Assembly (NCBI RefSeq): GCF_905171775.1
Contig: NC_053501.1
Span: 12,616,844 to 12,680,843 of the forward strand
Length of the DNA: 64,000 bases
Direction of reading: 5' to 3'
DNA from: Rana temporaria
Lineage: Eukaryota; Chordata; Amphibia; Anura; Ranidae
The notes under the pieces were generated by a model. That model was not told where the DNA came from. It did not search any database and saw only the letters and a list, made by a program, of their open reading frames with translations. This document shows positions 42,004 to 52,785 of this stretch, one piece after another. A program made the position numbers and the translations under genes. The first letter of the stretch is position 1. Each line of letters begins with the position of its first letter.

Positions 42004-42522
42004 TTAAAGCGGATGTGCCACGGGAACATAATATTAAAAGCCAGCAGCTACAAATACTGCAGCTGCTGACTTTTAATATAAGGACACTTACCTGTCCTGG
42101 AGTCCAGCGCCGATCGCAGCAGAGCACGAGCGATCGCTCGTCTCTCTGCTGCTCCCCCCGCCATCCACGCTCAGGGAACCAGGAAGTGAAGCGCTGCGGC
42201 TTCACTGCCCGGTTCCCTACGGCGCATGCGCGAGTCGCGCCGCGCCAGCCGATTGGTTGTGTGCTGGGAGCCGAGTGTTCCCAGCCGAGAGCTCCCGCTG
42301 TGTGCTGGGAGCCGAGTGTTCCCAGCACACAACGGGTGACAGACGGGATGTGACGGAATGCCCGTCTTTTGCCCGTAGCGTGTGGCCGGAAGTGGGTGCA
42401 AATACCTGTCTTTAGACAGGTATCTGCACCCCCCTCCCCCCTGAAAGGTGTCAAATGTGACACCGGAGGGCGGGAGGGTTCCGATCAGCGGGACTCCACT
42501 TTAGGGTGGAGAACCGCTTTAA
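42004..42522. mobile_element. Family E-like TTAA MITE
   Basis: TTAA at 42004-42007 and 42519-42522; ends TTAAAGCGGATGTGCC and GGTGGAGAACCGCTTTAA. Inner hairpins pair TATTAAAAGCCAGCAGCTAC with AGCAGCTGACTTTTAATAT, and TACCTGTC with GACAGGTA. GCTGGGAGCCGAGTGTTCCC is duplicated at 42263 and 42305. Confidence 0.75.
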
Positions 42523-42899
42523 ATCTCGGCCCGGGAAGGAAAACTGAAAACAGATGTCTCTCTACTCCCTACCCCAAACCCCCTCTTTTCTGCCCATCCC
42601 ATCGACCAAAGAAAGATGGCCCCCATGAGTCTGGAATGTAAGCCATGTGGCAAGAAGGACATGTAACAAGAGAAGACCATATGTGGATTAGCGAATCGGA
42701 TGCACCCATATGAATGATAATTGCTTATGTCACTCTGTCTATAAAGCTGTGATACCAATAAAGGTTCCGCTTCTCTTGCTGTTGGGATGGTAAAGGCTGC
42801 AGACTGAATACATTTTCCCTCTGCATGCTTTACCATTATGAAATTTGGCTCAGAGGCAGATTAGGTTATGCCCTGGAGTTGTGCCAGGGGATATCTATT
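42523..42899. repeat. Possible LTR 3' part
   Basis: CTATAAAGCTGTGATACC followed by AATAAAGGTTCCGC (42757) looks like the promoter/polyadenylation portion of an LTR. Neither terminus nor duplication could be defined. Confidence 0.3.
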
Positions 42900-43430
42900 T
42901 CAATCCACGTATGACCTCCTGGCAATTTAAGCCCGCGCTGTGGCGCATGGGCAGTGCGCAGGCGGCGCGATCTGTGATCACAGAGTCTGGCCCTTTACAA
43001 AGTGATCAGCTGTCAGCCAATGACAGCTGATCACATGAAGTAAACAGAAGCCGGGACATCGGTCACACACACTCACAGCCACTGCTGATAAGCAGTGCCC
43101 ACCAGTGCCACCTACCAGTGCCCACCAGTGCCACCTACCAGTGCTGCCAATCAGTGGCCATCGGTGCCTCATTATCAGTGTCACCTATCAGTGCTGCCTA
43201 TCAGTATCACCTACCAGTGCCCATCAGTGCCATCCATCAGTTCTGCCTATCAGTGCCCTTCAGTGCCGCCTACCAGTGCCCATCAGTGCCACCTAGCAGT
43301 GCCCATCAGTGCTGCCTATCAGTGGCACCTATCAGTGCCACCTATCAGTGCAGCCTCATCAGTGCCCTCTGTTTAGTGCCCACCAGTACCACCTTATTTG
43401 TGCCCATCAGTGCCACCTGGTGACAACTGT
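42900..43430. mobile_element. Family A2 half with minisatellite
   Basis: GATCAGCTGTCAGCCAATG with GACAGCTGATCAC, then GTGCCCACCAGTGCC-type modules from 43090. No TTAA boundary is preserved. Order and strand match 40564-41310. Confidence 0.65.
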
Positions 43431-44570
43431 ATGACATATACTGGGAATCAAGGGAATCCTGGTGACACCACCTATGGGGCAGGTCCAAAAAATCCTGTAC
43501 TCTTCTCTACATCAATGTACTGGGAAAGTGTAATGGCCTGCTACTTTCTAGCTGGCGCTGCTTTAAATTTAGAGGGTAGTCTGAGAGTTAGTTGACTCAG
43601 ACCGTATTATTTTTCACTAAATTTGGACCTCTGTTCCAGCCATGGCTGTACTGTGAGTGACCACTATTGTTGTCTGGGGTGTTGTTACCACCAGGCCGAG
43701 GGTGGCAGCAGTCAGGTCAAGGTGTTTTGGGTGTTCCCCTTCAGCAGCCAATCAGAGGGAGTTGATTGTCCCGCTGTGCATGCTGGGGAGGAGAACTTAA
43801 GGGACAGACATCATTCGTTCTGGGTCGTCGCCGATCCTGGTCTGTCATCCCACCACCCCACCGTGTGTGGCCCTCCTGCCCAGTGGTGCGTGTTCAAGTG
43901 TTCAAGACAACCTGTACTCTTCTCCACATTATTAAACTGGAAATAAAGGAAATTCTAGTGACATCACCTCGAGGGCCAGTCCAAGACACCCTGTACTCTT
44001 TGCAATATCATTATATTGGGAATCCTGGTGACACCACCTTGGGGGCAGGTCTAAGACACCCAGTACTCTTCGTCACATCATTATACTTGGAACCTAGGGA
44101 GTCCTAGTAATGCCCCCTCACAGTTTTCTGCATCATTATACTGCAAATCAAGGGAATCCTGATGATGTCATCTCAAGGGTAGGTCCAAGACACCCTGTAC
44201 TCTTCACCACTATATATTGGGAATCAAGGGAATCCTGGTGACACCACCTTGGGGGCAGGTCTAAGACACCCAGTACTCTTCTTCACATCATTATACTTGG
44301 AACCTAGGGAGTCCTACAGATGCCCCCCCCCCCCCTTGGCGGCAGGTCCATGACATATTGTACTCTTTTCTGCATCATTATAATGCAAATCCAGGGAATC
44401 CCGGTGACCCCACCTCGGGGGCAATCCAAGACACTCTGTGCTCTTCTCTGCATAATTATACTGGGAACCAAGGGAATCCTGGTGATGCCCCCATCGGGGG
44501 CAGGTGCAAGATACCCTTTACTCACAGTAATTCCTCTGTCCTGACATTGGGTATCCTTCAATCCTAAAGT
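43431..44570. repeat. ~77-bp minisatellite, interrupted
   Basis: The unit contains CTGTACTCTTCTYCACATCA, TTATACTGGGAATCAAGG, GAATCCTGGTGACACCACC and TTGGGGGCAGGTCYAAGAC. Anchors lie near 43494, 43912, 43990, 44060, 44193, 44269, 44357, 44436 and 44513. About 385 bp at 43520-43905 is foreign and begins TGTAATGGCCTGC, perhaps an LTR piece. Confidence 0.8.
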
Positions 44571-45440
44571 CTGAGGACATCTTGTGGGAAAAAAAAGAAG
44601 TAATGCAGCTGCTGGGGTCAATTTGAAATACAAGTTGTTGGTATTTCCTGTATTCTTCCCAGATGTGTTCTTGCTAAGGTTGGCATAAAAAAAAGGAAAG
44701 AAAAGGAAGAAAAAAAAACACCTTGTATCAAACTAGCTGGTTTGATGATTTGTGAATATTGTGTCTGACTTGGCTGAACAAATGCCAAAAGTTCTACGCT
44801 TTGTTCTGTCAGGTCCTTGAAACTTTTGGCCACAAACCTGTAACAGCAGCTCACAACTATCAAAACCCTTTTTATTTTACATTTTCCTGTAGCATCATAT
44901 CATGGAAGTTCCTGCCAATTTTTCTCCCTAACAAGGAGCCCAGCAAGAGAAGACATAACCGTCAGATATTTATTGAAGCTCGAAACGGTAAGCAGACGTC
45001 ATGGAGGCACATCTCCGCTGATACATGTTGAACGTGGGGAGGCCTGGAAGCCATCTCAGATAATTGGGTAACCTGGGACTCTCGGTGATAGGCAGGAAAA
45101 TAGATCTTGTCTAGGATATAGATAGTGGAGAAGAGGTGCAGAAAATTAGTCGAATCAAAAGTCAGGAAAATAGCAAAATTTGCTCTGTAGCTATTGGACT
45201 GCTGCCAAGGTCTTGCTGGCAAGATTATACTCCAAAAGCACAGATATTACTCTTAGATAAACACCTAATACATTTTATTGAAAAGGGCAGCACAAGGATC
45301 ATATTAGTGCGCCAAGTTTCGTGACCCAAACCAGCCAATAAGATTGCAAATTTTGCTATTGCAAAACATTCAGGGCAATGTGAGCTGCTTGCTGATTGGT
45401 TGCTATATGTCTTTTTTACAAACAATAAAATTATCTTGGA
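44571..45440. other. Low-repeat stretch
   Basis: Complex sequence without clear recurrence, apart from a purine run near 44690. 45195-45330 has a T-rich end and a GCCAAGTTTCGTGACC string that may be a minus-strand P remnant. Confidence 0.3.
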
Positions 45441-46316
45441 CTTGTTCATTTGGTTTTGGTCTGGTGTTCCTTTCTGTATTCCTATAGTGGTCTTTGAGGG
45501 CAGGTGGACTTTCATCCAGAACTCATAGTTATGGTAGGCACTTAGGGCCAGATTCACGTAGAAGTGCGCCGGCGTAACGTATCGTAGATACGTTACCCCG
45601 CCGCAAGTTTTCATCGCAAGTGCCTGATTCACAAAGCGCTTGCAATGAAAACCTACGCTGGCGGCCTCCGGCGTAAGCCCGCGTAATTTAAAGGGGCGTG
45701 TGCCATTTAAATTAGGCGCGCTCCCGCGCCGGACCTACTGCGCATGCTCCGTTCTGAAATTCCCGCCGTGCTTTGCGCGAACTGACGTCATTTTTTCGAA
45801 CGGCGACGTGCGTAGCGTACTTCCGTATTCCCGGATGTCTTACGCAAACGACGTGATTTTTTACATTTTGACGCGGGAACGACGGCCATACTTTATACAG
45901 CACATACGTGTGCTGTGTAAAGTTAGGGCACCCAAAACGACGACTAAATTTGCGACAGGAAACTAGACTAGCAGCGACGTAGCGAACGCGAAAAACCGTC
46001 GTAGATCGCCGTAACTCCTAATTTGCATACCCGACGCTGGTTTACGACGCAAACTCCCCCCAGCGGCGGCCGCGGTACTGCATCCTAAGATCCGACAGTG
46101 TAAAACAATTACACCTGTCGGATCTTAGGGCTATCTATGCGTAACTGATTCTATGAATCAGTCGCATAGATACTCTGAGAGATACGACGGAGTATCTGAG
46201 ATACTCCGTCGTATCTCCTTTGTGAATCTGGCCCCTTGACAGTAGACATTTTAATGAGTGCCTATCTCTGACTGGCATTGGTTTAAAGTTGTTGGTCTGC
46301 TGTTACATAGGTATAA
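45441..46316. repeat. Duplicated segment, copy 1, split by family B
   Basis: Outside the B element, 45441-45544 and 46235-46316 align with 46578-46770: CATTTGGTTTTGGTCTGG, GGTCTTTGAGGGCA, CAGAACTCATAGTTATG, GTAGACATTTTA, GAGTGCCTATC. Copy 2 has no insertion and acts as the empty site. Confidence 0.8.
45545..46234. mobile_element. Family B MITE, full length
   Basis: Ends GGGCCAGATTCACGTAG and TTTGTGAATCTGGCCC, reversed relative to 5431-6120. With copy 2 as reference, the target was CACTTGACAG-like and CTT was duplicated (45541-45543, 46235-46237), with one extra A at the left. The inner GATAGTGATT-type palindromes match the 5431 copy closely. Confidence 0.85.
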
Positions 46317-46399
46317 AATATGCTGAAAACAAGCAGTGCGGAGAGTTCAATACTGGTTGTACCATAAATCTGTGAAGTTCTCAGAGTCCAAGTTTTATC

Positions 46400-46460
46400 C
46401 TGTGTTGAGCCTTGATAAAGGGAGAGTGGTGTTGCTTCCGAAACACGTTGGCTGTTTTTT
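46400..46460 (+). ncRNA. Hammerhead-like remnant with three stems
   Basis: Stem I AGCC (46408-46411) with GGCT (46450-46453); TTGATAA core (46412-46418), two changes from CUGANGA; stem II GGGAG with CTTCC, directly before GAAA (46440-46443); partial palindrome ACACGT and triplet GTT. The secondary structure is better kept than the core, so it is probably inactive. Confidence 0.35.
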
Positions 46461-46577
46461 TTATGTATTTTTTTATATAGTTACGTAGTTGGTGAGGTTG
46501 TAAAAAGACACAAGTCCATCAAGTCCAACCTGTGTGTGTGTGTGTTTTTATGTCAGTAATTTACCAACAATTAAAAT

Positions 46578-46770
46578 ACATTTTTGACTCGTTCATCTGG
46601 TTTTGGTCTGGCGTTCCTTTATGTATTTCTAGGATGGTCTTTGAGGGCAAGAGGACTTCTGTCCAGAACTCATAGTTATGATAGGCAGTAGACATTTTAC
46701 TGAGTGCCTATCTGGTACTGTCATTGGTTTAGTTGTTAGTCTGCTTCTACATTGGTGTACAATTTGTCAT
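46578..46770. repeat. Duplicated segment, copy 2 (empty site)
   Basis: Aligns with 45441-45544 plus 46235-46316 and lacks the family B insertion, reading ATGATAGGCAGTAGACATTT across the site. It dates the duplication before the insertion. Confidence 0.75.
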
Positions 46771-46825
46771 GGCAATGCTTTGGGTAGTTTGAGGTTGTTA
46801 CTCCACCAGGGTCATCATTGAATTG

Positions 46826-47767
46826 AGTTATATGGTATATTAAAGTAATTGCAGAGTCTCATTTTTTTTTTAAATAACAAACATTTCATACTGTGCAGTT
46901 GGATTTGCACAGAGCAGACCAGATCCTCCTCTTCTCCGGTTCCTCTTCGCTGCTCCTGGCCCCTCCCTCCTATCGAGTGCCCCCTCAGCCAGCAGCTCTC
47001 TATGGGGGCACCCAAGCCGAGCCAGAACTCTGTGTATCCATTCAGACACAGTGCCCTGACCTGGCCCCACCCCCTCTCTTCCCTGATTGTCTGACTGACT
47101 TTTGATTGACAGCCATGGGAGCCAATGGCACCGCTGCTGTGTCTCAGCCAATCAGGAGGAGTGTTCTGGATGGCTAAGGCCCGGTACACACGGGCAAACA
47201 TGTACGATAAAACCGGTCCGTCGGACCGTTTTCACCGTACATGCCTGCCAGAGGGCTTCTGTACGATGGCTGTACTAACCATCGTACAGAAGTCCGCGCG
47301 TAAACAATACGCGGGGCGTGTGCGCGTCGTCGCCGCGACGATGACGCGGCGATGACGCGGCAACGTGGGCGGGCCTGCCATTTAAAGGCTTCCACGCATG
47401 AGTCGAAGTCATTCGACGCATGCGAGGGACGGCGGACACTCGGACATGTACGGTAGGATGTACGGGCAGGATTCCAGCGTACGGTTTTAAAACATGTCCA
47501 GGAATATTTGTCTGCTGGGAAAAGGCCCGGCGGGCAAATGTTTGCTGGAATTCGGCCCGCTCGCGCCTACACACGACCGAACATGTATGCTGAAACTGGT
47601 CCGCGGACCAGTTTCAGCATACATGTTTGGTCGTGTGTACGGGGCCTTAGACACTCGTGGACACCACTGGAGAGAGATCAGGGTCAGGTAAGTATTAGGG
47701 GGCTGATACTTAAAGGTGTTTTACCTTTATGCACAGCATGCACCTTCTGCCTTTACAACCCCTTTAA
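46826..47767. mobile_element. T2-like repeat split by D element
   Basis: The right end CTGCCTTTACAACCCCTTTAA carries the T2 signature. The centre (46905-47080) is homologous to 1-214 in reverse. A D element sits at 47178-47646. The left terminus is not clear. Confidence 0.5.
47178..47646. mobile_element. Family D MITE, full length
   Basis: Ends GGCCCGGTACACACGGGC and GGTCGTGTGTACGGGGCC, flanked by TAA and TTA. Very similar to 24652-25135 (GACCGTTTTCACC, GCCTGCCAGAGGGCTTC, ACATGTCCAGGAATATTTG), so the two copies are recent relatives. Confidence 0.85.
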
Positions 47768-48535
47768 CCACTTGCTCACTGGGCACATATACCCCCTTCC
47801 TGCCCAGGCGAAATTTCAGCTTTCGGCACTGCATCGCTTTAACCGACAATTGCGCGGTCGTGCGACGTGGCTCCCAAACAAAATTGACGTCCTTTTCTTC
47901 CCACAAATAGAGCTTTCTTTTGGTGGTATTTGATCACCTCTGCGGTTTTTATTTTTTGCGCTATAAACAAAATAGGGGAAAGAATTATAACATTTTTTTT
48001 ATTTTATTTTTTTACTAGTAATGGCGGCAATCTGCGATTTTTATTGGGACTGCGACATTATGGCAGACACATCGGACACTTTTGACAAATTTTTGGGACC
48101 ATTCACATTTATACAGCGATAAGTGGTATAAATATGCACTATTTACTGTATAAATGTGACTGGCAGAGAAGGGGTTAACACTAGGGGGCGAGGAAGGGGT
48201 TAAATGTGTTCCCTACTAGTGATTCTAACTGTGGGGGGAGGGGACTGACTGGGGGAGGTGACCGATCTGTGTCCCTATGTACAAGGGACACAGCATCGGT
48301 CTCCTCTCCAAGTCCTTGTCTGTGTAACGGCCAATCGCGGGTGCTTGGCGAACATCGCGGCCGCCAGACATGTGCATCGGCACCCCAGTGACGCGGCGGG
48401 CACGCGCGCGCCACCGGCGGCGCTCGCGCGCTCCCAGTGGCCGGAGGAGCCGAGGACGTCAATAGACGTCCTCCCGGCATTTGAGAGCCACCTTGTGGCC
48501 GTCATTTGTCTATGGCCCTGGCTCCAAGTAGTTAA
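47764..48535. mobile_element. Family A repeat, reversed, complete
   Basis: TTAA at 47764-47767 and 48532-48535; starts TTAACCACTTGCTCACTGG and ends GGCTCCAAGTAGTTAA. It runs opposite to 38269 (GGCACTGCATCGCTTTAAC, GCTTTCTTTTGGTGGTATTT, GATTTTTATTGGG). It shares its first TTAA with a T2-like end and its last with a family E start. Confidence 0.85.
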
Positions 48536-49059
48536 AGCGGGGGTTCACCCTAAAAAAAAATGTTTTCTTTATCTACCATCCCATACAGCATACTAGCGTC
48601 AGCTATAGTATGTTTTTTTTTTTTTTCGTCGCTGTATTTACCGTTTAATCGTCCAGTTTCGTTTCAGACTCCGGCGGGGGAAATAGGCATTCCTATGAAG
48701 AAGGGAACATGATTGACGTCCGGCTATGGCGTGTCACACGTTCCGAAAATAGCCAAAATAGGACTCGGAAATATACGGCGCCTGCGCAGTCAGCTCTTAG
48801 TCTGTGCGCAGGCGCCGTATAGCGCCGTGAAGAGCCGAGTCCTACTCCGGCTATTTTCGGAACGCGTGACGCGCCATAGCCGGACGTCAATCATGTTCCC
48901 CTCTTCATAGGAACGCCTACTCCCCGCGGGAGTCTGAAACGAAACTGAAGGATTAAACGGTAAATACAGCGAAAAAAAAAAAAAAACATACTTTAGCTGA
49001 CGCTAGTATGCTGTATGAGATGGTTCATAGATGTTTTTTAGGGTGAACCTCCGCTTTAA
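48532..49059. mobile_element. Family E T2-like MITE, full length
   Basis: TTAA at 48532-48535 and 49056-49059; ends TTAAAGCGGGGGTTCACCC and GGGTGAACCTCCGCTTTAA. Near-perfect 230-bp arms: GACTCCGGCGGGGGAAATAG against CTCCCCGCGGGAGTC, and ATGATTGACGTCCGGCTATG with its complement. The centre is GGCGCCTGCGCAGTCAGC. Confidence 0.9.
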
Positions 49060-50296
49060 GTGATGCCTATTCTTTTTCGCAGTCAAGGTGATTTTCAGGA
49101 GCTATCACGAAAAAAGCTTATTGATTGCGGCCATGTTATGAAGCGTTGAATGAATCTAAATATGGATAAAGGCCACAGAAAAAACATTGCTGACATGTCT
49201 TTCATTAAACAAATCACATTCTTCCACCTTCCTTTGTTTATTGAACTATCTTGCGCAGATAAACATAAATTATTTTTACAAAATAAATGGTGCCCAATTG
49301 ACCTTGATTACAGACACGGCATTTGTTTGCCGTTTTATGGTCTATAATGGTTTTTGCGCAAAGTGTTAACAAATTATAAAGTGCTCTGTATTATCACCGA
49401 GGTCAAAGGGCGAAGCAATTACTGGAACCTCAGAATAATGTTCAGCAGATATATTGGCCTATTTAGGAGCAGTAAAATCGGAATTTCTCAAGCTTATGCT
49501 TTCACCCACCTCAATAAAGCTTTCAGTACTAAAAGCAAAGAAAAGCCCGCTTTTTTTCTCTGCATTAGACCTCATTATATTCACATTTAAGTAAAAGAAA
49601 TTTGCAATTTGTAAATACCGGTGGGATTTGGGAACGAGTTGGTCCTTACCAACCCATTACTGCAGATCATTTTCGTTACTGCTTTGAGTATTATAATAAC
49701 AATTCACTTTGCTACTTTTTTTGAGTGTTCTTTACGTTCATTTTGAGAAGCCCCCAAGGACAACAGACTTCAAAGGAACACATTATTGTTTAATGAAAAA
49801 TGCCTTTAAAGGGTATGAACTACCAATTCATGTTTACTGAAATTATACATGAATAGGATAATGAATCGGCGCTTATGCCTTTTTTGGGGATCATTTAAGG
49901 AAAGTCTTCAAATAAAAGCTAAACTACTACTGATGTACTATTAATTTTAAAGAGTAAAGGTAGTAGTTGTACTGATCATATTTGAGTAGAGGATCACTAT
50001 CTTTATTAAAGGCCACACCATCCAATAAAGTTTTGGGTGACCGCACTGACGGGGCCATTGACCCATGAGGTCATTAATAAGACACCTGGGACATTTTTGC
50101 GGTAGGTTATGTCTCAGCCTCCTCCATGTAACCCTTATAATGGTGTCACTCCCATACAGCTAGAACCGATATTTATTTGTTTATACTGCCTGATGGAGAA
50201 TCAATTTCAAAGGAGCTTAGCCTTATCTTTTCATTTTGTAGTAGCCAGAGAGATTGCAGGGCTAGGAACCACAACTCAATAGAACTTTATTATAAA
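49060..50296. other. Low-repeat island, candidate regulatory DNA
   Basis: About 1.2 kb without any repeat family or simple-sequence expansion, the longest such stretch in the window. It contains TTGATTGCGGCCATG, a CCTTTGTTTATTGAAC forkhead/Sox-like string and AATTGACCTTGATTACAG. No plausible long frame. The texture suggests conserved non-coding DNA; not testable here. Confidence 0.4.
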
Positions 50297-50350
50297 ACAG
50301 TCAGCCAATCAGGGGATGAGAATACTAAAACAAGTCATCTGAACATATGG
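50297..50350 (+). repeat. CAGTCAGCCAATCAGG unit, copy 1
   Basis: ACAGTCAGCCAATCAGGGG and GAGAATACTAAAACAAGTC open the purine domain. Further copies lie at 51076, 52705, 53068/53824 and 53971/54303. Confidence 0.75.
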
Positions 50351-50661
50351 GAAGGAGAGAATGAAGAATGACAGGAAAGACAGGCGGAAGGAATGAAGGA
50401 CAGAGGGGGGAAAGGGAAGAAAGAAAGAGATGAAAAAGGAAGTAAAAGGGTAAAACAAAGAAGGAAGGAAAGAAAGGATAGAAAAGTGGAAAACAGGGAA
50501 GGAAAGAAAGAAAGAAGGAAGGAAAGAAAGGATAGAAAAGTGGAAAACAGGGAAGGAAAGAAAGAAAGAAGGAAGGAAAGAAAGGATAGAAAAGTGGAAA
50601 ACAGGGAAGGAAAGAAAGAAAGAAGGAAGGAAAGAAAGGATAGAAAAGTGGAAAACAGGGA

Positions 50662-50701
<40 letters not shown>

Positions 50702-51075
50702 AAAGGAAAAAAAGGAAAGATGGGAAGGAAAGAAGGAAAGATGGGAAGGAAAGAAGGAAGGACGGGAAGGAAGAAGAGAATGGAAGGGAAGGAAGGAAGA
50801 AAAGGAAAAGAAAAGAAAGGAAAAGAAAAGAAAGAAAGAAAGAAAGAAAGGAAAAGGAAAAAAAGGAAAGATGGGAAGGAAAGAAGGAAGGAAGGGAAGA
50901 AGGGAAGGAAGAAGAGAATGGAAGGGAAGGAAGGAAGAAAAGGAAAAGAAAAGAAAAGAAAGAAAGAAAGAAAGAGAAAGGAAGGAAGGGGAAGTCAAAT
51001 GAAGGAGGAAGTAAGGAAAGAAAGAATTATGGAAGCAAGGAAAGTATGGAAATAACAGTAGAGGAAAGAAAGAAG
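50351..51075. repeat. Purine-rich GGAA/GAAA tract
   Basis: Nearly all purine on the + strand, with an inner ~60-bp higher-order unit (GAAAGGATAGAAAAGTGGAA) repeated four times at 50470-50660. Long Lys/Arg/Glu frames on + and Phe/Ser/Leu frames on - are artefacts of composition. Confidence 0.95.
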
Positions 51076-51184
51076 GAAACTTACTATGACTTTAGTATCA
51101 AACATTTGCATTTATAGGAAGGATGAAAAAAAAAAGTCAGGAAGGAGGGAAATAGGAAGAAAGGAAAAAAAAGATGTAAAAGTG
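51076..51184. repeat. CAGTCAGCC unit, copy 2 (partial), and purine tract
   Basis: GAAACTTACTATGACTTTAG and TATCAAACA match the left half of the unit; the right half is replaced by CAGGAAGGAGGGAAATAGG, which also occurs just beyond the Tc1 element at 52119. Confidence 0.6.
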
Positions 51185-52118
51185 TCACTATCTCAGGTGA
51201 ACGGAAGTGAACCACAACTGCGGCTAGCAAGGATTTCAATGCACGTCCCTATGTGAGATTTCAGTATTGTACCCCAGGCATCCTCCAGGAACTGGCTGCA
51301 TGCTCTCGCCACATGAGGCCAGGCATTATCGTTCACCAGGAGGAACCCAGGACCCACTGCACCAGCGTAGGGTCTGACAATGGGTCCAAAATTTTTTAAA
51401 TCCCGATACCTAATTGCAGTCAGGGTGCCATTGTGTAGCCTGTAGAGGTCTGTGCGTCCCTCCATGGAAATGCCTCCCCAGACCATCACTGACCAAGCAC
51501 CAAACCGGTCATGCTGAACGATGTTACAGGCAGCATAAAGTTCTCTGCGGCTTCTCCAGACCCTTTCATGTCTGTCATATATGCTCAGGGTGAACCTGCT
51601 CTCATCTGTGAAAAGCATGGGACATCAGTGGCGGACCTGCCAATTCTGGTGTTCAATGGAAAATGCCACTAGAGGATGTCGGGCACTCAGGCCACCCTCA
51701 TGAAGTCTGTTTCTGATTGTTTGGTCAGAGACATTCACACCAGTGGCCTGCTGGAGGTCATTTTGTAGGTCTCTGGCAGTGCTCATCCTGTTCCTCCTTG
51801 CACAAAGAAGCAGATACCGGTCCTGCTGATAGATTAAGAACCTTCTACAGCTCTCCTAGAAAAGATGAGTAGGGAAACAAAATGTCAGACACCTTCACCT
51901 GAAAAAACATTCCTGTTTTGGAGGTCGTCTCATTGTTGCCCATCCAGTGCACCTATTGTTAATTTCAATTAACAGCAAAGCAGCTGAAACTAATTAACAA
52001 CCCCCTCTGTATACACCCCTCCCCCTCTGTATACACCCCTCCCCCTCTGCTACTTAACTGACCAGATCAATATCCCAGGAGTTCTGATTCAAAGGTGTTT
52101 CTTTTTTTGAGCAGTGTA
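51185..52118 (-). pseudogene. Tc1-like transposon, broken transposase
   Basis: The minus-strand open part begins near 51830 with a helix-turn-helix-like segment (STARDLQNDLQQATG, SDQTIRNRLHEGGL). A TGA stop (51625-51627) breaks it just before FTDESRF, the first catalytic aspartate. VMVWGGISMEGRTDL and LVNDNAWPHVARA (second aspartate) follow, and the frame ends at 51193 before the SPDxNPIE segment with the third acid. The upstream end TTTTTTTGAGCAGTGTATA is the terminal repeat. The leader has CCCCTCTGTATACACC duplicated (51999-52035). It cannot be active. Confidence 0.85.
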
Positions 52119-52345
52119 TACAGGAAGGAGGGAAATAGGAAGGAAAGAATGACGGGAAGAAGTAGGAGGGTAAGAAGGAAATGAAAGAAAAAAGAAGGTG
52201 GAAAAGGGTAAAAGAAAAAAGAAGGAAAAAGGGGGGAGGAGAAGAAGGTAAGGAGTGATGGATGGAAGGAAGCAAAGCAAGGAATAAAAGGATAAAAGGA
52301 CGGAAGGAAGAAAGTTAGGAATGAAGGAAAGAAACTCACAATATA
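52119..52345. repeat. Purine-rich tract
   Basis: GGAAGG/GAAAGAA low complexity resumes directly after the Tc1 element and repeats the CAGGAAGGAGGGAAATAGG string found before it, so the flanks were continuous or duplicated. Confidence 0.9.
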
Positions 52346-52704
52346 AAATAATTATGGGTGCTCTAAGATAATTGGTGTCTCTGACAATTAATTAAAACAT
52401 AAATCCCATGTAGCAGTTCCTTGAGAGTGAATGGAGTCATGGAGTAGAAGTGACTTTGTAGTAACAAGAAGCATGGAACCAACTGGTTCCGCAACCCAGA
52501 AGCCATCTGGCCTACCACCTGGTCCTATGCTACCTGATAGCACAGACCTCCCGGGAACACAGCTAGAAATGGATGGATGCCACCTTCACACTGCAGACCA
52601 TTATAGATGAGCCTGTTATTAACATTCCTATGAGTGTTTTTTATACTCTCCAATTAATAAACAAAGTGATATTGCACCTAGTGATGCTTTCTTTTTCCCT
52701 TTCA
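52346..52704. other. Unassigned stretch within purine domain
   Basis: Complex sequence with no recurrence. It ends in a pyrimidine run followed by TTTCAG just before the third CAGTCAGCC unit, which looks like a splice acceptor but has no exon support. Confidence 0.3.
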
Positions 52705-52785
52705 GGAAACTCACCATGACTTCAGTATCAAACAGTCAACCAATTAGGGGGTGGGAATACTAAAGAAAGTTCTCCACACATGAAG
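52705..52785 (+). repeat. CAGTCAGCC unit, copy 3 (uninterrupted)
   Basis: GAAACTCACCATGACTTCAG, ATCAAACAGTCAACCAATTA, GGGAATACTAAAGAAAG. This copy has neither the B nor the D insertion and serves as empty site for both. Confidence 0.8.

Noticed and set aside
43520..43905. Full LTR starting TGTAATGGCC
   Set aside because: No matching CA end or target duplication found; left as an unclassified insertion.
50309..51055. Long frames on both strands rich in Lys/Glu or Phe/Ser
   Set aside because: Pure products of a GGAA/GAAA tract; stop codons are absent because of composition.
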